A DNA stretch of 64,000 nucleotides from an uncultured Kangiellaceae bacterium. Its GTDB lineage: Bacteria > Pseudomonadota > Gammaproteobacteria > Enterobacterales > Kangiellaceae. The notes beneath the pieces were generated by a model that saw only the letters and a program-made list of their open reading frames with translations, did not search any database and was not told the origin of the DNA. Positions 43,401 through 53,048 of the stretch are shown here, one piece after another. The stretch covers positions 1-64,000 of the forward strand of contig CAJQOL010000009.1 of the NCBI GenBank assembly GCA_905479925.1, read 5' to 3'. Each line of letters opens with the position of its first letter. Position 1 is the stretch's first letter. The translations under genes and the position numbers were made by a program.

Positions 43401-43776
43401 AGGAAGAAGTGCTAAATAGAATTTTTCCATTACCAGTCCAACTGTGCACTTTTACTGCACTGTTTTCAAAAGTCACTCGCTTAGCAACTCCGCCGGTTAT
43501 ACCTATAACATAAACTTCGGTGTTTCCTTCATAATTAGCAGCATAAGCGATCTGCTCTCCATCATTGGAGATAGCAGCTTGTGTTTCCTCGGCGGGGTGG
43601 GTGGTTAATCGAGAGGCTTTGTTTTCACCAATTTTGGTATGCCATAAGTCACCCTCTGCGGTGAATACAACGGAATCATCATGTAAGGCGGGGAATCGGT
43701 AATAACCGTTTGATGCGTGTGTCGTCGTTGTCATTAAAAACAGAATCAAAAACATCATTGATACGCGGATTTTCAT
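40480..43776 (-). pseudogene. Tricorn-type protease gene split by one in-frame TAG
   Basis: This is one gene of 1,099 codons broken by a single in-frame TAG at codon 625 (41902-41904). The first part (41902-43776, 624 residues) has a signal peptide (MKIRVSMMFLILFLMTTTTH), PD40/WD40-like propellers and a Lys/Glu-rich linker, then ends PGTQP. The second part resumes directly after the stop in the same frame (LKAIAI, then SFSLSNDGKKMFVMKSG) and carries the C1 domain (HDAWLMHRDSLFDRSM), a PDZ domain (about 150-215 of that part) and the S41 core with the likely nucleophile in YTYSDGE. No base is missing or added. The start has AAGGAAA. So one substitution or a sequence error may have made it a pseudogene, or readthrough occurs. 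An intact paralogue lies at 16.1-19.4 kb. Confidence 0.88.
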
Positions 43777-43859
43777 AGGTTATTTTCCTTTTATTTTGGC
43801 TGTTATTTTCCCGTGCTAATTTTTCGCAACGAGACTAGCTTACCTGTCTCGTTATTTCT

Positions 43860-43977
43860 ATTGCCTAGCTGATTGAAAAGTCTAATTGTTTAAAAAGCTT
43901 TGCTAGTTAGAAGCCTAGTTGTTTAGAAGCCTAGTTGTTTAAAAAGCTAGGCTAGTTAGAAGACCTAGTTGATTAGG
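43860..43977. repeat. AGCCTAGTTGTTTA-type tandem repeats
   Basis: Short, imperfect units built from GCCTAGTTGTTTAGAA and TTTAAAAAGCT recur head to tail six or seven times between the tricorn-type gene and fpr. Also seen are CTAGTTAGAAG at two positions. No gene is there. Confidence 0.75.
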
Positions 43978-44015
43978 TCGCCTTGTTAAATGTTTTTCAA
44001 TTGCTGGTATTGTTG

Positions 44016-44798
44016 TTAGCTTTCAACAAAGGCTCTCTCAACAACATAATCACCTTGCACACCTTTTTTACGGCTTTCTTCAAAACCTAACTGATCAAGG
44101 ATTTCGCAGGTATCTTTTAACATTGATGGACTGCCACACATCATGACGCGGTCCTGTGCCGGGTCGAGAGCAGGCAAATTGATGTCCTTGCACAGTTTAC
44201 CTGTTTTAATTAGGTCGGTGATTCTTCCCTGGTTTTGATAACGCTCGCGAGTAACGCAAGGATAATAGATCAGTTGCTCGGTTACCATTTCACCAAGGTA
44301 CTCATGTTCGGTAAGTTCTTCGCTTAACATTTTGTGATAAGCAACTTCATTAATAAAACGTACTCCATGAAACAAAACAACCTTATCAAAACGTTCATAG
44401 GTTTCGGGGTCTTTGATAATACTTAGAAATGGCGCTAAACCGGTACCAGTACCAATTAAAAATAGATTACGCCCATCTTTTAAATCATCAATAACCAGCG
44501 TTCCAGTAGGTTTGCTACCAATTAGTACTTCATCACCTTTTTGTAGGTGTTGCAATTTAGAGGTTAAAGCACCGTCGGGCACTTTAATACTAAAAAACTC
44601 AAGATATTCTTCATGATTAGCGCTCGCAATACTGTAAGCTCGCATAATAGGCTTTGCCTCTCCCTGCGCAAGACCGATCATTATGAACTCACCATTTCTG
44701 AACCTAAGTCCTTGATCTCTGGTGGTCTTAAAAGAAAAAAGGGTATCGTTCCAATGAATGACATCTATCACTTTTTCAGTATTGTATTTGCTGGCCAT
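44016..44798 (-). CDS. fpr: Ferredoxin--NADP reductase
   Basis: The 260-residue flavoenzyme moves electrons between NADPH and ferredoxin or flavodoxin in the cytoplasm. It has the FAD-binding RAYSIAS, the FAD/NADP interface GTGTGLAPFLS, a VMMCGSPSML segment and the C-terminal VERAFVES typical of the bacterial Fpr type. It should also lend electrons to Bfd-type release of iron, but this is inference. The gene stands alone, with only a weak GAGCGA before its ATG. Confidence 0.96.
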   Translation of the reverse strand: MASKYNTEKVIDVIHWNDTLFSFKTTRDQGLRFRNGEFIMIGLAQGEAKPIMRAYSIASANHEEYLEFFSIKVPDGALTSKLQHLQKGDEVLIGSKPTGTLVIDDLKDGRNLFLIGTGTGLAPFLSIIKDPETYERFDKVVLFHGVRFINEVAYHKMLSEELTEHEYLGEMVTEQLIYYPCVTRERYQNQGRITDLIKTGKLCKDINLPALDPAQDRVMMCGSPSMLKDTCEILDQLGFEESRKKGVQGDYVVERAFVES

Positions 44799-45058
44799 AA
44801 TCGCTCGTTTTTCGCCTTAAATATCGTTAGTTTACGCTAACCGCTAGTTGCTTTGTTACGGTTCGCGATCATACCTTAAAGTTAGAGAGTAACAAAAGAA
44901 ATCGGTCGTTTATTGCTCAAATTGGGGGAAATTGCTCTGATAAACAAGCGGTTTAGATTGGATAGAGGATATTCGCTAGAGATTTGTCTCAAGAACAAAT
45001 CTAACCACAGTCATTTTGGGATAAAACTCATAAAATAATAGGGTTATATCGACGACAA

Positions 45059-46480
45059 CTAGTTGGCTAATTGCATGATTTTTCTAGCGAGGCTGTTTTC
45101 TTTAAGCTCTAACTTGCGCTTCTTAGTCTTCGCTAATACAACACCAAGTTTATCGAATGTCTCTTGATACTCTGGAAACTCCTCGCTTTGTGAAAACTTA
45201 TCGAACAAAGGCAAGAATATTTGTTCATCAGCCAACTGATCAAGTTTTGCCGCAAGCTCTCTTCCTTGCCAAATTTTACCACCGTTGATACAACAACGGT
45301 TCAGCCTAAGCAATACGTCATTTAAACCTACCTTACCACCTGAGCGCTCGCGTAAAGCAACGTCAGCTTTCATAAAATAGAGTGCGCCACTCCAATAGAT
45401 TCGCATCGTTCGACCTGCTCGACCGCCTCTACTTCGACGCTCTGAGGCCTGTTGAAGCGTTTCAGGCTTTAATTTCTTAGTACCTTTTTCGCCACGCTTT
45501 AAGCCACTAAACAACTTATACCAGGCGTGCTCTGCAGGTATAACATTGGCCTGCCCCATCAAGACGTATTGTAAATAGGAAGATAAGCCTTCGGATAGCC
45601 ATATATCGTCATAGTTAATTTTAGGAAGAAGTTGGTGACTGAACTCATGGGTAGCGGTCCAATCAGCGTAAAAATCTTCTATACCCACTGAAGGCACAAC
45701 CACAAATAGAATCCCAAAACCATTGCCACGGCTAAAAGACCCCCAAGGTACAGGGCTATTCTTATATTTGGGTTTAGGGATCAAGATGACTTGGGTTTGT
45801 GAAGCGGGATAGTCGCCAAGGTAATTTTCAAGCGATTTAGCGATATCCACTAGCCATTGATCTATCTTATCCGTTTGCTGCATGTTATTGGAACTAGCAA
45901 TGCTTAAGACATGACCATTAGAAACCGTTACAAATCTCTGCTCAAAGTCACCTATCATCAAATTATACCCCCAATCCTGAGGGTGATGACCAATTCGGTA
46001 AGTTTCCGCTTTTTCTGAAACTTTCATCCAGGGTGTGGATATAGAAGCCCATTTGGGCAACTTAAAGGTGACTTCAATTTCGTCGCTTTTAGCGATTGTT
46101 TCGGGCAACCATAACCAAGAGTTTTCATCGACAAAAAATATATTTCGCCTATCTTTGGTTTCTTTACGACGTTTAGCATGATGACGGGACAAATCCACTC
46201 GATAATCGATGCAGGCATTTTCCGCTAAAGCACGAATATTCCAATAACGTCCCTGAATCTCTATATGCCCTTGTTTCGACCGGGGAAATTTGATGAGTGC
46301 AGAATTACCTTTTCGTTTATCCACTGCCAAATACTCAGGGGGCTTTCCGTCAAAACAGATATTAATGTCGGCAGAATCTATATTATCATCAACAGAAACG
46401 GTATAGCTGTGCGTTGCCGCTTGGCAATAGCCAGCAAACACGGTTATCAATAGTGTCAGTATTATTGAGTTTTTAGCCAT
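45059..46480 (-). CDS. Exported zinc metallopeptidase, M61/M1-like
   Basis: The 473-residue protein has a signal peptide (MAKNSIILTLLITVFAGYCQ, cut near A-ATH) and a beta-rich N-terminus. The HExxH motif HEFSH is at 278-282. WLSEGLSSY with Glu297 follows, 14 residues after the second His, shorter than in M1 peptidases. M61-like glycyl aminopeptidases have a related layout, so this is a gluzincin of uncertain subfamily. The gene is followed, after a gap of about 150 bases, by the GTPase/DUF2868 genes on the same strand, but shows no overlap. No ribosome site is strong. The substrate is not known. Confidence 0.85.
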   Translation of the reverse strand: MAKNSIILTLLITVFAGYCQAATHSYTVSVDDNIDSADINICFDGKPPEYLAVDKRKGNSALIKFPRSKQGHIEIQGRYWNIRALAENACIDYRVDLSRHHAKRRKETKDRRNIFFVDENSWLWLPETIAKSDEIEVTFKLPKWASISTPWMKVSEKAETYRIGHHPQDWGYNLMIGDFEQRFVTVSNGHVLSIASSNNMQQTDKIDQWLVDIAKSLENYLGDYPASQTQVILIPKPKYKNSPVPWGSFSRGNGFGILFVVVPSVGIEDFYADWTATHEFSHQLLPKINYDDIWLSEGLSSYLQYVLMGQANVIPAEHAWYKLFSGLKRGEKGTKKLKPETLQQASERRSRGGRAGRTMRIYWSGALYFMKADVALRERSGGKVGLNDVLLRLNRCCINGGKIWQGRELAAKLDQLADEQIFLPLFDKFSQSEEFPEYQETFDKLGVVLAKTKKRKLELKENSLARKIMQLAN

Positions 46481-46631
46481 TTTGTTTAAGTGAGTTCGAT
46501 TTTATCAACCATGATTTAAGTTAACTAGCAGACAATGAGTAAACAATAGGTGAGTAGAAAAGAAAAGTCGACTAGATAATTGTAACCAATTTTGAGCGTG
46601 TTTTGTTGAGCTTGTTTTGTTTAGCTCACAA

Positions 46632-48020
46632 CTAGCTATCTATGGTAGCTCTTGTGAAAAGAGAAGTAAGTACCTCTACCAGATCCGTGGCGGTCTTTTG
46701 ATTAGCTAATTGTTTGCAACATAAATGTAAACGTTTGCTATCCGCTTTTTGCATTAACTCAATGCGCTCTTTTAAGACTTCGCTATTTAGCTCTACTTGG
46801 CTTCGATCCGCATGATTCTTATGTTTTAACTGCTCATACAAATACAAAAAACGGCCAATAACAACATAGGGAAAGTTAGGGTTCTTAATTGGGCCTTGAA
46901 CCGCCATATAACCACCAAGCGGTAGTCCTTTAATGCTGGAAGAGGCCAATTTATCAGCCCCAAACCAAGCACTAGAAAAACCTACTATGCTGCCACCAAC
47001 GGCGCCTAACATAAAGCTATGGCCTGCTACCGCGGCATCGAGTGCGGCTCCCGCTAATGCTCCTGTCATAGTGCTTACCGCCGCTAACTGCTTTTTATTC
47101 AACCCCCAAACATACCACTGTTCGCTATCAAAGAGATCCGGTGGATATTGGATCGCCTCACTTTGGAGCTCGCAGTTAGCGTGTGAAAACAGTTGGCACA
47201 AGCTAGTGAATGCTTGCTTTTCTCTGTTGGCCATCCATTGATTATATTGTTTTGCTAAAAGTTGTTTAAGAGACTCAGCTTGGCCCTTTGTTAATACTTT
47301 CTGCTGATTTTGGTAGTGACATAAATCGGTTAACAACTCCGAAAGTAAAATAATTGCTTGCTGTTCATTTAGCGCCACTTGCTCGGTTAAATCCGCAACA
47401 ACCTGCGCTAACGTATCTTGCCACTCGGGCTCTAAGTGAGAAAAGGCTTTTAGCAATGAAAGCTGTTTATTAAAGTCCGCCTGCATGGGATTAAACACCG
47501 TTACAATCTTAAAGTACTGCTGCAACGCATTTTTCCAAGAATCCACATAACTTTCGTTTTCGATTGGGTTAATCAACGCCATGCTAGGACGACCCGTCCA
47601 ACGTAGAATCTCCATCTCTGCTTCGTACTCAACACCGTAAGGACGAGAACCATCAACGACATATAAAATTGCTGCCCCATTCATTAACGGCGTTAACAAT
47701 CGGACTTCATCCGGAAAGTCATTTTGACATTCAATATCATTAATAAATGCTTGAACCGCCGCTGATCGCTGATCGGCGCTGTCAGCTTTTTGCTTTAACC
47801 AATGAAGTGCCTTTTTAGGACGTTGGAAACCCGGCGTATCGATTAATTCATAACCAGCATTACCGGTATCTATCATATAACTATCAGAATGCGTTGTAGT
47901 CCCACTCTGCTGAGAAACTAATACCGAATCATCCCGTGCTAGAGTTGAGACAATCGATGACTTTCCCTTATTAGGGTGCCCTACAACCGCAAAAGATGCC
48001 CTGTTTCTAGAAAAATGCAT
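46632..48020 (-). CDS. GTPase with C-terminal DUF3482 domain
   Basis: The 462-residue protein has a TRAFAC-type G domain in its first half: G1 GHPNKGKSS, G2 with SGTTTH, G3 DTPGFQ and a G4-like NPIEN (not NKxD). The C-terminal half is DUF3482, including a Gly/Ala-rich hydrophobic stretch (TGALAGAALDAAVAGHSFML, then GGSIVGFSS) that may touch the membrane. DUF3482 GTPases pair almost always with DUF2868 proteins, as here. The next upstream gene ends 3 bases from this start. Cell role is unknown. Confidence 0.92.
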   Translation of the reverse strand: MHFSRNRASFAVVGHPNKGKSSIVSTLARDDSVLVSQQSGTTTHSDSYMIDTGNAGYELIDTPGFQRPKKALHWLKQKADSADQRSAAVQAFINDIECQNDFPDEVRLLTPLMNGAAILYVVDGSRPYGVEYEAEMEILRWTGRPSMALINPIENESYVDSWKNALQQYFKIVTVFNPMQADFNKQLSLLKAFSHLEPEWQDTLAQVVADLTEQVALNEQQAIILLSELLTDLCHYQNQQKVLTKGQAESLKQLLAKQYNQWMANREKQAFTSLCQLFSHANCELQSEAIQYPPDLFDSEQWYVWGLNKKQLAAVSTMTGALAGAALDAAVAGHSFMLGAVGGSIVGFSSAWFGADKLASSSIKGLPLGGYMAVQGPIKNPNFPYVVIGRFLYLYEQLKHKNHADRSQVELNSEVLKERIELMQKADSKRLHLCCKQLANQKTATDLVEVLTSLFTRATIDS

Positions 48021-48023
48021 TGG

Positions 48024-49124
48024 TTATGTTTCCAATTGAAGCAGTTGCCAACAAGCGAGGTTGTTTAAGAATCGCTGCCATTCCTGTAAATGAGTATTCG
48101 ATAACTTTTGAAACCCGTCATCGTTCCAATCAACCGGTAACAAATAACCACAGCCATTTTGCATGTAGTCAGACAGTTCAGCCAAGGGAGGCTCCCACCC
48201 TTTAACGATTAACAGTTGTGGCTCTTGCCAACGTTCTGAAACTAACTGCTCGGCGTAACTGGCTGCTGGGCCTGCGGGTAAATCGTTTATTGAACTGCCT
48301 GTTAGTTTCAATTTAACCTGCTCAATTAATGTATCTTTTAAACCAGCCCAGTTTGTAACTGCATAATCTTCCGCGATATCACTTACACGCTGCAACTCGC
48401 GCTCATAAGTTAATGGGTTTTCTGTTTCGCGATGACGTTTAACAAGAACGCTCTTTGAGCGCTTTAATTCCTTAAAGCGCAGCACGCTAGCCGACGCAAC
48501 AACCATGAGTGAACGAAGTAATAACGCATAAACAACCTGGGTAGCAAGTACAAACTGCCACCATGCACTAGCTGAAGCAGCCATTAGCTGGTTATTATTG
48601 ATGCGGGAGTCTTGGGTCGCTGTTAATAATTCAAGGCTTGGTTGCGCGGACTCAATATAAAACCAAGGTGTTGCGATAAGACTAAGCAGCGGAAAAATTT
48701 GTTCTGCGTCTAATATGGTACTACGCCAGACAAAATTAATGTCAGTCGTTAACAACAACAACAGAAAAATTAGCAGGCTAGCTAAACTGAAACTAATAGC
48801 CGCTAGCTGACTTTGATAGAAAAGAACTAGACGACTATCCGGATGCTGTTTTTGTTTTTGTAACTGCACTTTTTTTGATGTTGGCCATACCGGCAAGCTA
48901 GCCAGCAAGCCCGCAAAATTGGCACTTTTATTTAAAGCTAACGAAGTCAAAGAAACTAACATGCTCAATATTGGCAACAACACATAAATCGCTATCAAAT
49001 AAAGCAGATTAACGCGGCCTTGGGAATCCCCCGTGAGCACGCCCCAGCTAAGTAACGCACCAACAAAAAGGCCAACTATAATAATTGGCCCTGTAGTTGT
49101 TCGGTATTGACGGTTAACAAGCAA
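48024..49124 (-). CDS. DUF2868-domain membrane protein
   Basis: The 366-residue protein has four hydrophobic segments (near residues 13-32, 40-62, 110-130 and 190-215) and a C-terminal soluble part with LIVKGWEPPLAEL. This is the usual DUF2868 plan. The start is a TTG at 49124: no Met lies near, and AAAGGACGAT sits the right distance upstream. It ends 3 bases before the DUF3482 GTPase, so both make one unit, possibly a membrane-bound GTPase complex. The function is unknown. It directly follows the chp operon. Confidence 0.9.
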   Translation of the reverse strand: MLVNRQYRTTTGPIIIVGLFVGALLSWGVLTGDSQGRVNLLYLIAIYVLLPILSMLVSLTSLALNKSANFAGLLASLPVWPTSKKVQLQKQKQHPDSRLVLFYQSQLAAISFSLASLLIFLLLLLTTDINFVWRSTILDAEQIFPLLSLIATPWFYIESAQPSLELLTATQDSRINNNQLMAASASAWWQFVLATQVVYALLLRSLMVVASASVLRFKELKRSKSVLVKRHRETENPLTYERELQRVSDIAEDYAVTNWAGLKDTLIEQVKLKLTGSSINDLPAGPAASYAEQLVSERWQEPQLLIVKGWEPPLAELSDYMQNGCGYLLPVDWNDDGFQKLSNTHLQEWQRFLNNLACWQLLQLET

Positions 49125-49151
49125 GGTTATCGTCCTTTGTTCTTGAAAAAA

Positions 49152-49625
49152 TTATTCAATGCCATTGGCCTCAAGCACCATTGTTTCTAGACGATCTAAA
49201 TCAGGAATTGAAGCCATAACCGAATCTATTTCTACCCGCATTTTTTCAGCTTCCGATAACTGTTGATCTTGCATATACTCAATATTATCTTCGCGAACAT
49301 GGGACAAGCGAGGTATGCCTTGTACCACTAGTGCTAGGTATGGAAGTTCGCGATTCATGTTAAGCGTGTGGGCAATGGCAACACGAGAACGTTTATTCGC
49401 TTGCGCATCTTTTTCACCTTTCATTAGGTCGATTGATAGCAGCGGGATATCAATACCACGCCACAACAAATGCCCCAAATACCATTTGGGTTTTGTCGAT
49501 TCCTCGCCAAACAATTCAACATTACTGAAAGGTACAACCTCAGCTACATTGGTATTGGGCAACAGAATATTACTGTTTACCGTTGGGATCATTAAACTAT
49601 AAACTTCTTGAATACTTTCAGCCAT
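49152..49625 (-). CDS. chpC: ChpC, CheW-like coupling protein
   Basis: The 157-residue protein is a CheW-domain adaptor (YSLMIPTVNSNILLPNTNVAEVV, then WYLGHLLWRGIDIPLLSID) with a late ALVVQGIPRLSHVREDN strand. It is the last gene of the pil-chp operon, in the place of P. aeruginosa chpC. ChpC is thought to link receptors to the ChpA kinase besides PilI. The ATG is preceded by GAGAGAT. The spacing to chpB (91 bases) is larger than elsewhere in the operon. Confidence 0.85.
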   Translation of the reverse strand: MAESIQEVYSLMIPTVNSNILLPNTNVAEVVPFSNVELFGEESTKPKWYLGHLLWRGIDIPLLSIDLMKGEKDAQANKRSRVAIAHTLNMNRELPYLALVVQGIPRLSHVREDNIEYMQDQQLSEAEKMRVEIDSVMASIPDLDRLETMVLEANGIE

Positions 49626-49716
49626 AATTTTATCTCTCGTTTTTTGGGCAAATCCGTCTCTTTACCCAAGTGGAAGATTTCTCAGCCACTAGAATTAATT
49701 ACTAACCTTTTTAAAT

Positions 49717-52700
49717 CTACTGACTCTTAATCAGCCGGCTTAGTCGTTCTGCCAATACTTCAGGTGCCGCGATCACACTCGCAATATTGGCATTGATAAC
49801 GGCTTCTGGCATTGATGAGTTGGCACATGTGTCGACAGACTGCGCCCACACTGCACCACCACTATCAAGCATTTTTCGCGAGCCCGTCAGTCCGTCCTGG
49901 CCCATACCGCTAAAAATAATGGCGCCACATTTTTCTTTATAGACACTAGACATTGACTCTATAACATCATCAATACAAGGTGAATAAGGTTCACTCCATT
50001 TCTGCGAGCGGTCTACTAACATACTACCGTCTTGAAGAAAAATGAGCTTTCCTTTTAGCGGAGCCAAATAAATTTTCCCCGGACACATATCATTACTGCC
50101 ATTTGCTACAACTACGTCAAAATGACTGCTTCCGGTTAAAATATCAGCCAAAACCGGCAAGAAATTCTCATCAATATGTTGTGCAATAACAAAACTCGCA
50201 TTGATATCCGCAGGCAGTGATTGCAAGAAACGCTTTACCGCTGCTGGCCCCCCTAACGAAGCACCAATTACCCAACAATTGCCTAACGTCGTTTGACTAG
50301 TCTTAGGGGTTTCGGCATTAAAATCAACGCCAGTTGCAGCATCGTCAAGCATGGGTATATCAAATAGCTCTTCTTCTTCGGAGCTAGCTTCTAAATCTGG
50401 ATGTACTTCTACTTGAGGGTCCGGCACCGTTGCTGCGCTTTTTTGCGGTTCGGATAATTGTTCGGGTTCCTCAGGCTCGACTGGTTGCATCAACTCAATC
50501 GATTCGCCGGTCTCTATTGCTGGTTCAGAATCATTACTAGGCTCAACAATATCATAAGACTCAGAACTTGCAGCCTCGAGATCATCAAGTTCGCTCTCCT
50601 CATCTAAAGAAAATTCATCCAGTGACAGGTTATCGTCAATCGTCAACTCTTCTTCTAAAAGAGGCTCTTCCTCAGTTATTAAACTATCCTCGCTATCCGA
50701 CAAGTCTAAAGAAAAATCATTGTTTTCTTCTAACCCAATAGCTTCCGGCTCAATAACTTCTGTTCCTGTAGCTTCTGTTTCAGAAACCTCTGGTTCAGTA
50801 ATTTCTGGTTCAACAGTTAAAGATTCTTTTTCAATCGGTGGAAGAGTTTCTTCGAGCACTTCACCGTCAATTTTATACTGAGCCTTTCCCGATGTTGGCT
50901 CGTCACCAATCGACTCAAGCGTGAGTCCACCGCTTTCCAGTTGCTCTGATGGTTGCTGAGGCTCAGGTTCTTGTTGAGACGCTGATACGTGGGATTCTTC
51001 TTCTTCAATAAATACCGCTTTGCCGCTCACCTTAGGCTCATCAATTGATTCAAGTTGCAACCCACCTTCAGAACCGAGCAATGATTGTTCACTCAGTTCG
51101 TCAGTAGACGTTACTTCCTCTGAATCAAACAGCTGGTTTTGTTCATCTAGCTGTATTGAGTCCTGTTGAGAGTCATCGGATGGTTCCATCGACTCTAAAG
51201 ATAACCCCGAAGCTTCGAGTTCCGTTTCTGGCGAATCTGAGTCCATATCCAAAGAGAAAGAGGAATCAACTTGTTCTTCCGCAGAGTCTGAGAGATTAAA
51301 TTCTTCAGATGACCGTTCATCAACTTCAGCATCAATGCTTTCTAATGTCAGAGAGTCGCCATCTAAATCAGGTTCAAGCAGCTCGATCTCCGAGGATTCT
51401 TGCTCGCCCAAATCCAAACCTATATCTAACTCTAAATCCGGTAATTCAACTTCCGGCTCAATTGCTTCCGATAGTTCATCGCGAATTGGCTGGTCGTTAT
51501 TTTTCATAGAATCCGAATCGGATTCTGACTCTGATTCATTTTCTTCGGTGACATCGTAAACCGATTGCAGCACCTGCTGATCGTCATCTCTCATAGACTC
51601 CAATACAGGTATTGAACTACTTGAGAAGTCAATTTCTTCAAAAGCAGAACTATCAAGCGTTTGATCTGAATCTTGATTTTCTAACGAAGCGTCGGAGCTT
51701 AACGACGAAAATTCATCAATAGCGTTAGATTCTAATGACTCTAATGATTCTAATGATTCTGATGACTCTAACGATCCCGAAGGCTCTAATGGCTCTAACG
51801 ACTCTGTGGCCTCGTTAGCTTTGGCCAGCTCCAGAATTTCGTTTCCAATTTCTTCGGTTTCTTGAACCGATGACAAATCGCTCTCTAAGGGTGGTTCTTC
51901 TGGAACATCAAAATCAATCGTTTCGGTACTTAATTCTGAGTCAAAACCAAGATCGATTTCCTGTTGCGTTTCCTGAGGAGCATCTGCAACATCAATATCT
52001 TCTAGCTCAATCTCATCAATCCCGTCAACCAGATCAACATCTAATTCCGCGGTCTCGTCTAAAGAAACATCGATATCTTCACTCAGGTCGACTCCATTAT
52101 CGGATTCACTGAGTTCTATTTCGTCATTGCTATCAATATTTTCGTCAAGACTAAATTCTCCGAAATCTTCAAGTTCGATAACTTCTTCATCAACCGTTTC
52201 TGCATCCGCAACGTTTCCGGCTTCATCACTCGTATCCTCGGCCTCGTCGCTAGCAGCATCTAACCCAGCGTCTAATCCAGCATCTGATAATGCCGTACTT
52301 TCTATCTTTGAATCGAGTGCTACGGCGTCTTCAATAGCAGAGTCTAAGTCCGGAGAAATCTCTTCTAACTCGGAAACTAATTCAGCAGCAATATCACTTG
52401 GTAATCCAATTGAATTTATTTCAAGCTCTTGCAAAGCGCTATTAAGGCTTTCATCATCGGCTATTGCGTCACCCAACTGGTCATTTTGCGAGTCATTAGT
52501 TTCAGGCTCAATTGTCCAGGTTTGCGCTTCAGTGGTAGATTGTTCGGTCTGATGTTCGTCAGCGATTGTTTCGGAACGATCTTGTGTCGTTTCTTGAACA
52601 GATTCTTCTGGGGAATTAGGCTTTTGAACATCAGCAGACGCCGGCTGCTTTTCCGCCGCATCAGTTGTCGGTGTCTTTGAATTTGTGTCTGAATTTGCGT

Positions 52701-53040
52701 CTAAATCATCGGATTGACTAAGACCGGTTAGCTCATACAAACGATCAACTAGTTTTGAACACCAAAACTTAGGATGCGCCTGCTTAGCCAATGTACCTGG
52801 CTCATTAAAATAGATTGACGCCTCTGATTCATCTAACAACTCATCAATTTTATCATCCCAATGGTCGTCATCGACGTTAAGCAGCCAAGCATTTACAGCA
52901 CTATTTTCTATGTGCTGACTCTCTATTGCATTTGGGGCGATGTTATATGTGACTTCGATTCCCGAAGCTAGTAGCAACTCGACCAGTTGTTTACTTTCTT
53001 CGTTTGGCGAGGTAACCAAGCCAATAGATAATTTACTCAC
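49717..53040 (-). CDS. chpB: ChpB, CheB-type methylesterase with a very long acidic linker
   Basis: The 1,107-residue protein has three parts. Residues 1-110 look like a receiver-like fold (IGLVTSPNEESKQLVELLLA) but lack the acidic pocket and a clear phospho-Asp. Residues about 115-915 are disordered and rich in Glu, Asp, Ser and Leu, with repeated GLxLES(I/M) motifs. Residues 920-1107 are the CheB methylesterase with Ser928 in GASLGGP, His in AQHID and Asp in MGQDG. It removes methyl groups from PilJ. A normal CheB has about 350 residues. A GTG start at 53040 is supported by GAGGAA and lies 8 bases past the chpA stop. Confidence 0.9.
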   Translation of the reverse strand: MSKLSIGLVTSPNEESKQLVELLLASGIEVTYNIAPNAIESQHIENSAVNAWLLNVDDDHWDDKIDELLDESEASIYFNEPGTLAKQAHPKFWCSKLVDRLYELTGLSQSDDLDANSDTNSKTPTTDAAEKQPASADVQKPNSPEESVQETTQDRSETIADEHQTEQSTTEAQTWTIEPETNDSQNDQLGDAIADDESLNSALQELEINSIGLPSDIAAELVSELEEISPDLDSAIEDAVALDSKIESTALSDAGLDAGLDAASDEAEDTSDEAGNVADAETVDEEVIELEDFGEFSLDENIDSNDEIELSESDNGVDLSEDIDVSLDETAELDVDLVDGIDEIELEDIDVADAPQETQQEIDLGFDSELSTETIDFDVPEEPPLESDLSSVQETEEIGNEILELAKANEATESLEPLEPSGSLESSESLESLESLESNAIDEFSSLSSDASLENQDSDQTLDSSAFEEIDFSSSSIPVLESMRDDDQQVLQSVYDVTEENESESESDSDSMKNNDQPIRDELSEAIEPEVELPDLELDIGLDLGEQESSEIELLEPDLDGDSLTLESIDAEVDERSSEEFNLSDSAEEQVDSSFSLDMDSDSPETELEASGLSLESMEPSDDSQQDSIQLDEQNQLFDSEEVTSTDELSEQSLLGSEGGLQLESIDEPKVSGKAVFIEEEESHVSASQQEPEPQQPSEQLESGGLTLESIGDEPTSGKAQYKIDGEVLEETLPPIEKESLTVEPEITEPEVSETEATGTEVIEPEAIGLEENNDFSLDLSDSEDSLITEEEPLLEEELTIDDNLSLDEFSLDEESELDDLEAASSESYDIVEPSNDSEPAIETGESIELMQPVEPEEPEQLSEPQKSAATVPDPQVEVHPDLEASSEEEELFDIPMLDDAATGVDFNAETPKTSQTTLGNCWVIGASLGGPAAVKRFLQSLPADINASFVIAQHIDENFLPVLADILTGSSHFDVVVANGSNDMCPGKIYLAPLKGKLIFLQDGSMLVDRSQKWSEPYSPCIDDVIESMSSVYKEKCGAIIFSGMGQDGLTGSRKMLDSGGAVWAQSVDTCANSSMPEAVINANIASVIAAPEVLAERLSRLIKSQ

Positions 53041-53048
53041 GCCGTTCC

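Noticed and set aside
42461-43513. Plus-strand frames opposite the tricorn-type pseudogene, considered as genes that might explain the stop.
   Set aside because: No ribosome site or family pattern; the minus strand has clear domain content on both sides of the stop.
51309-52680. Several plus-strand open frames opposite the acidic part of chpB.
   Set aside because: They arise from low-complexity Glu/Asp/Ser codons on the other strand; they are Ser-rich shadows with no start signals.
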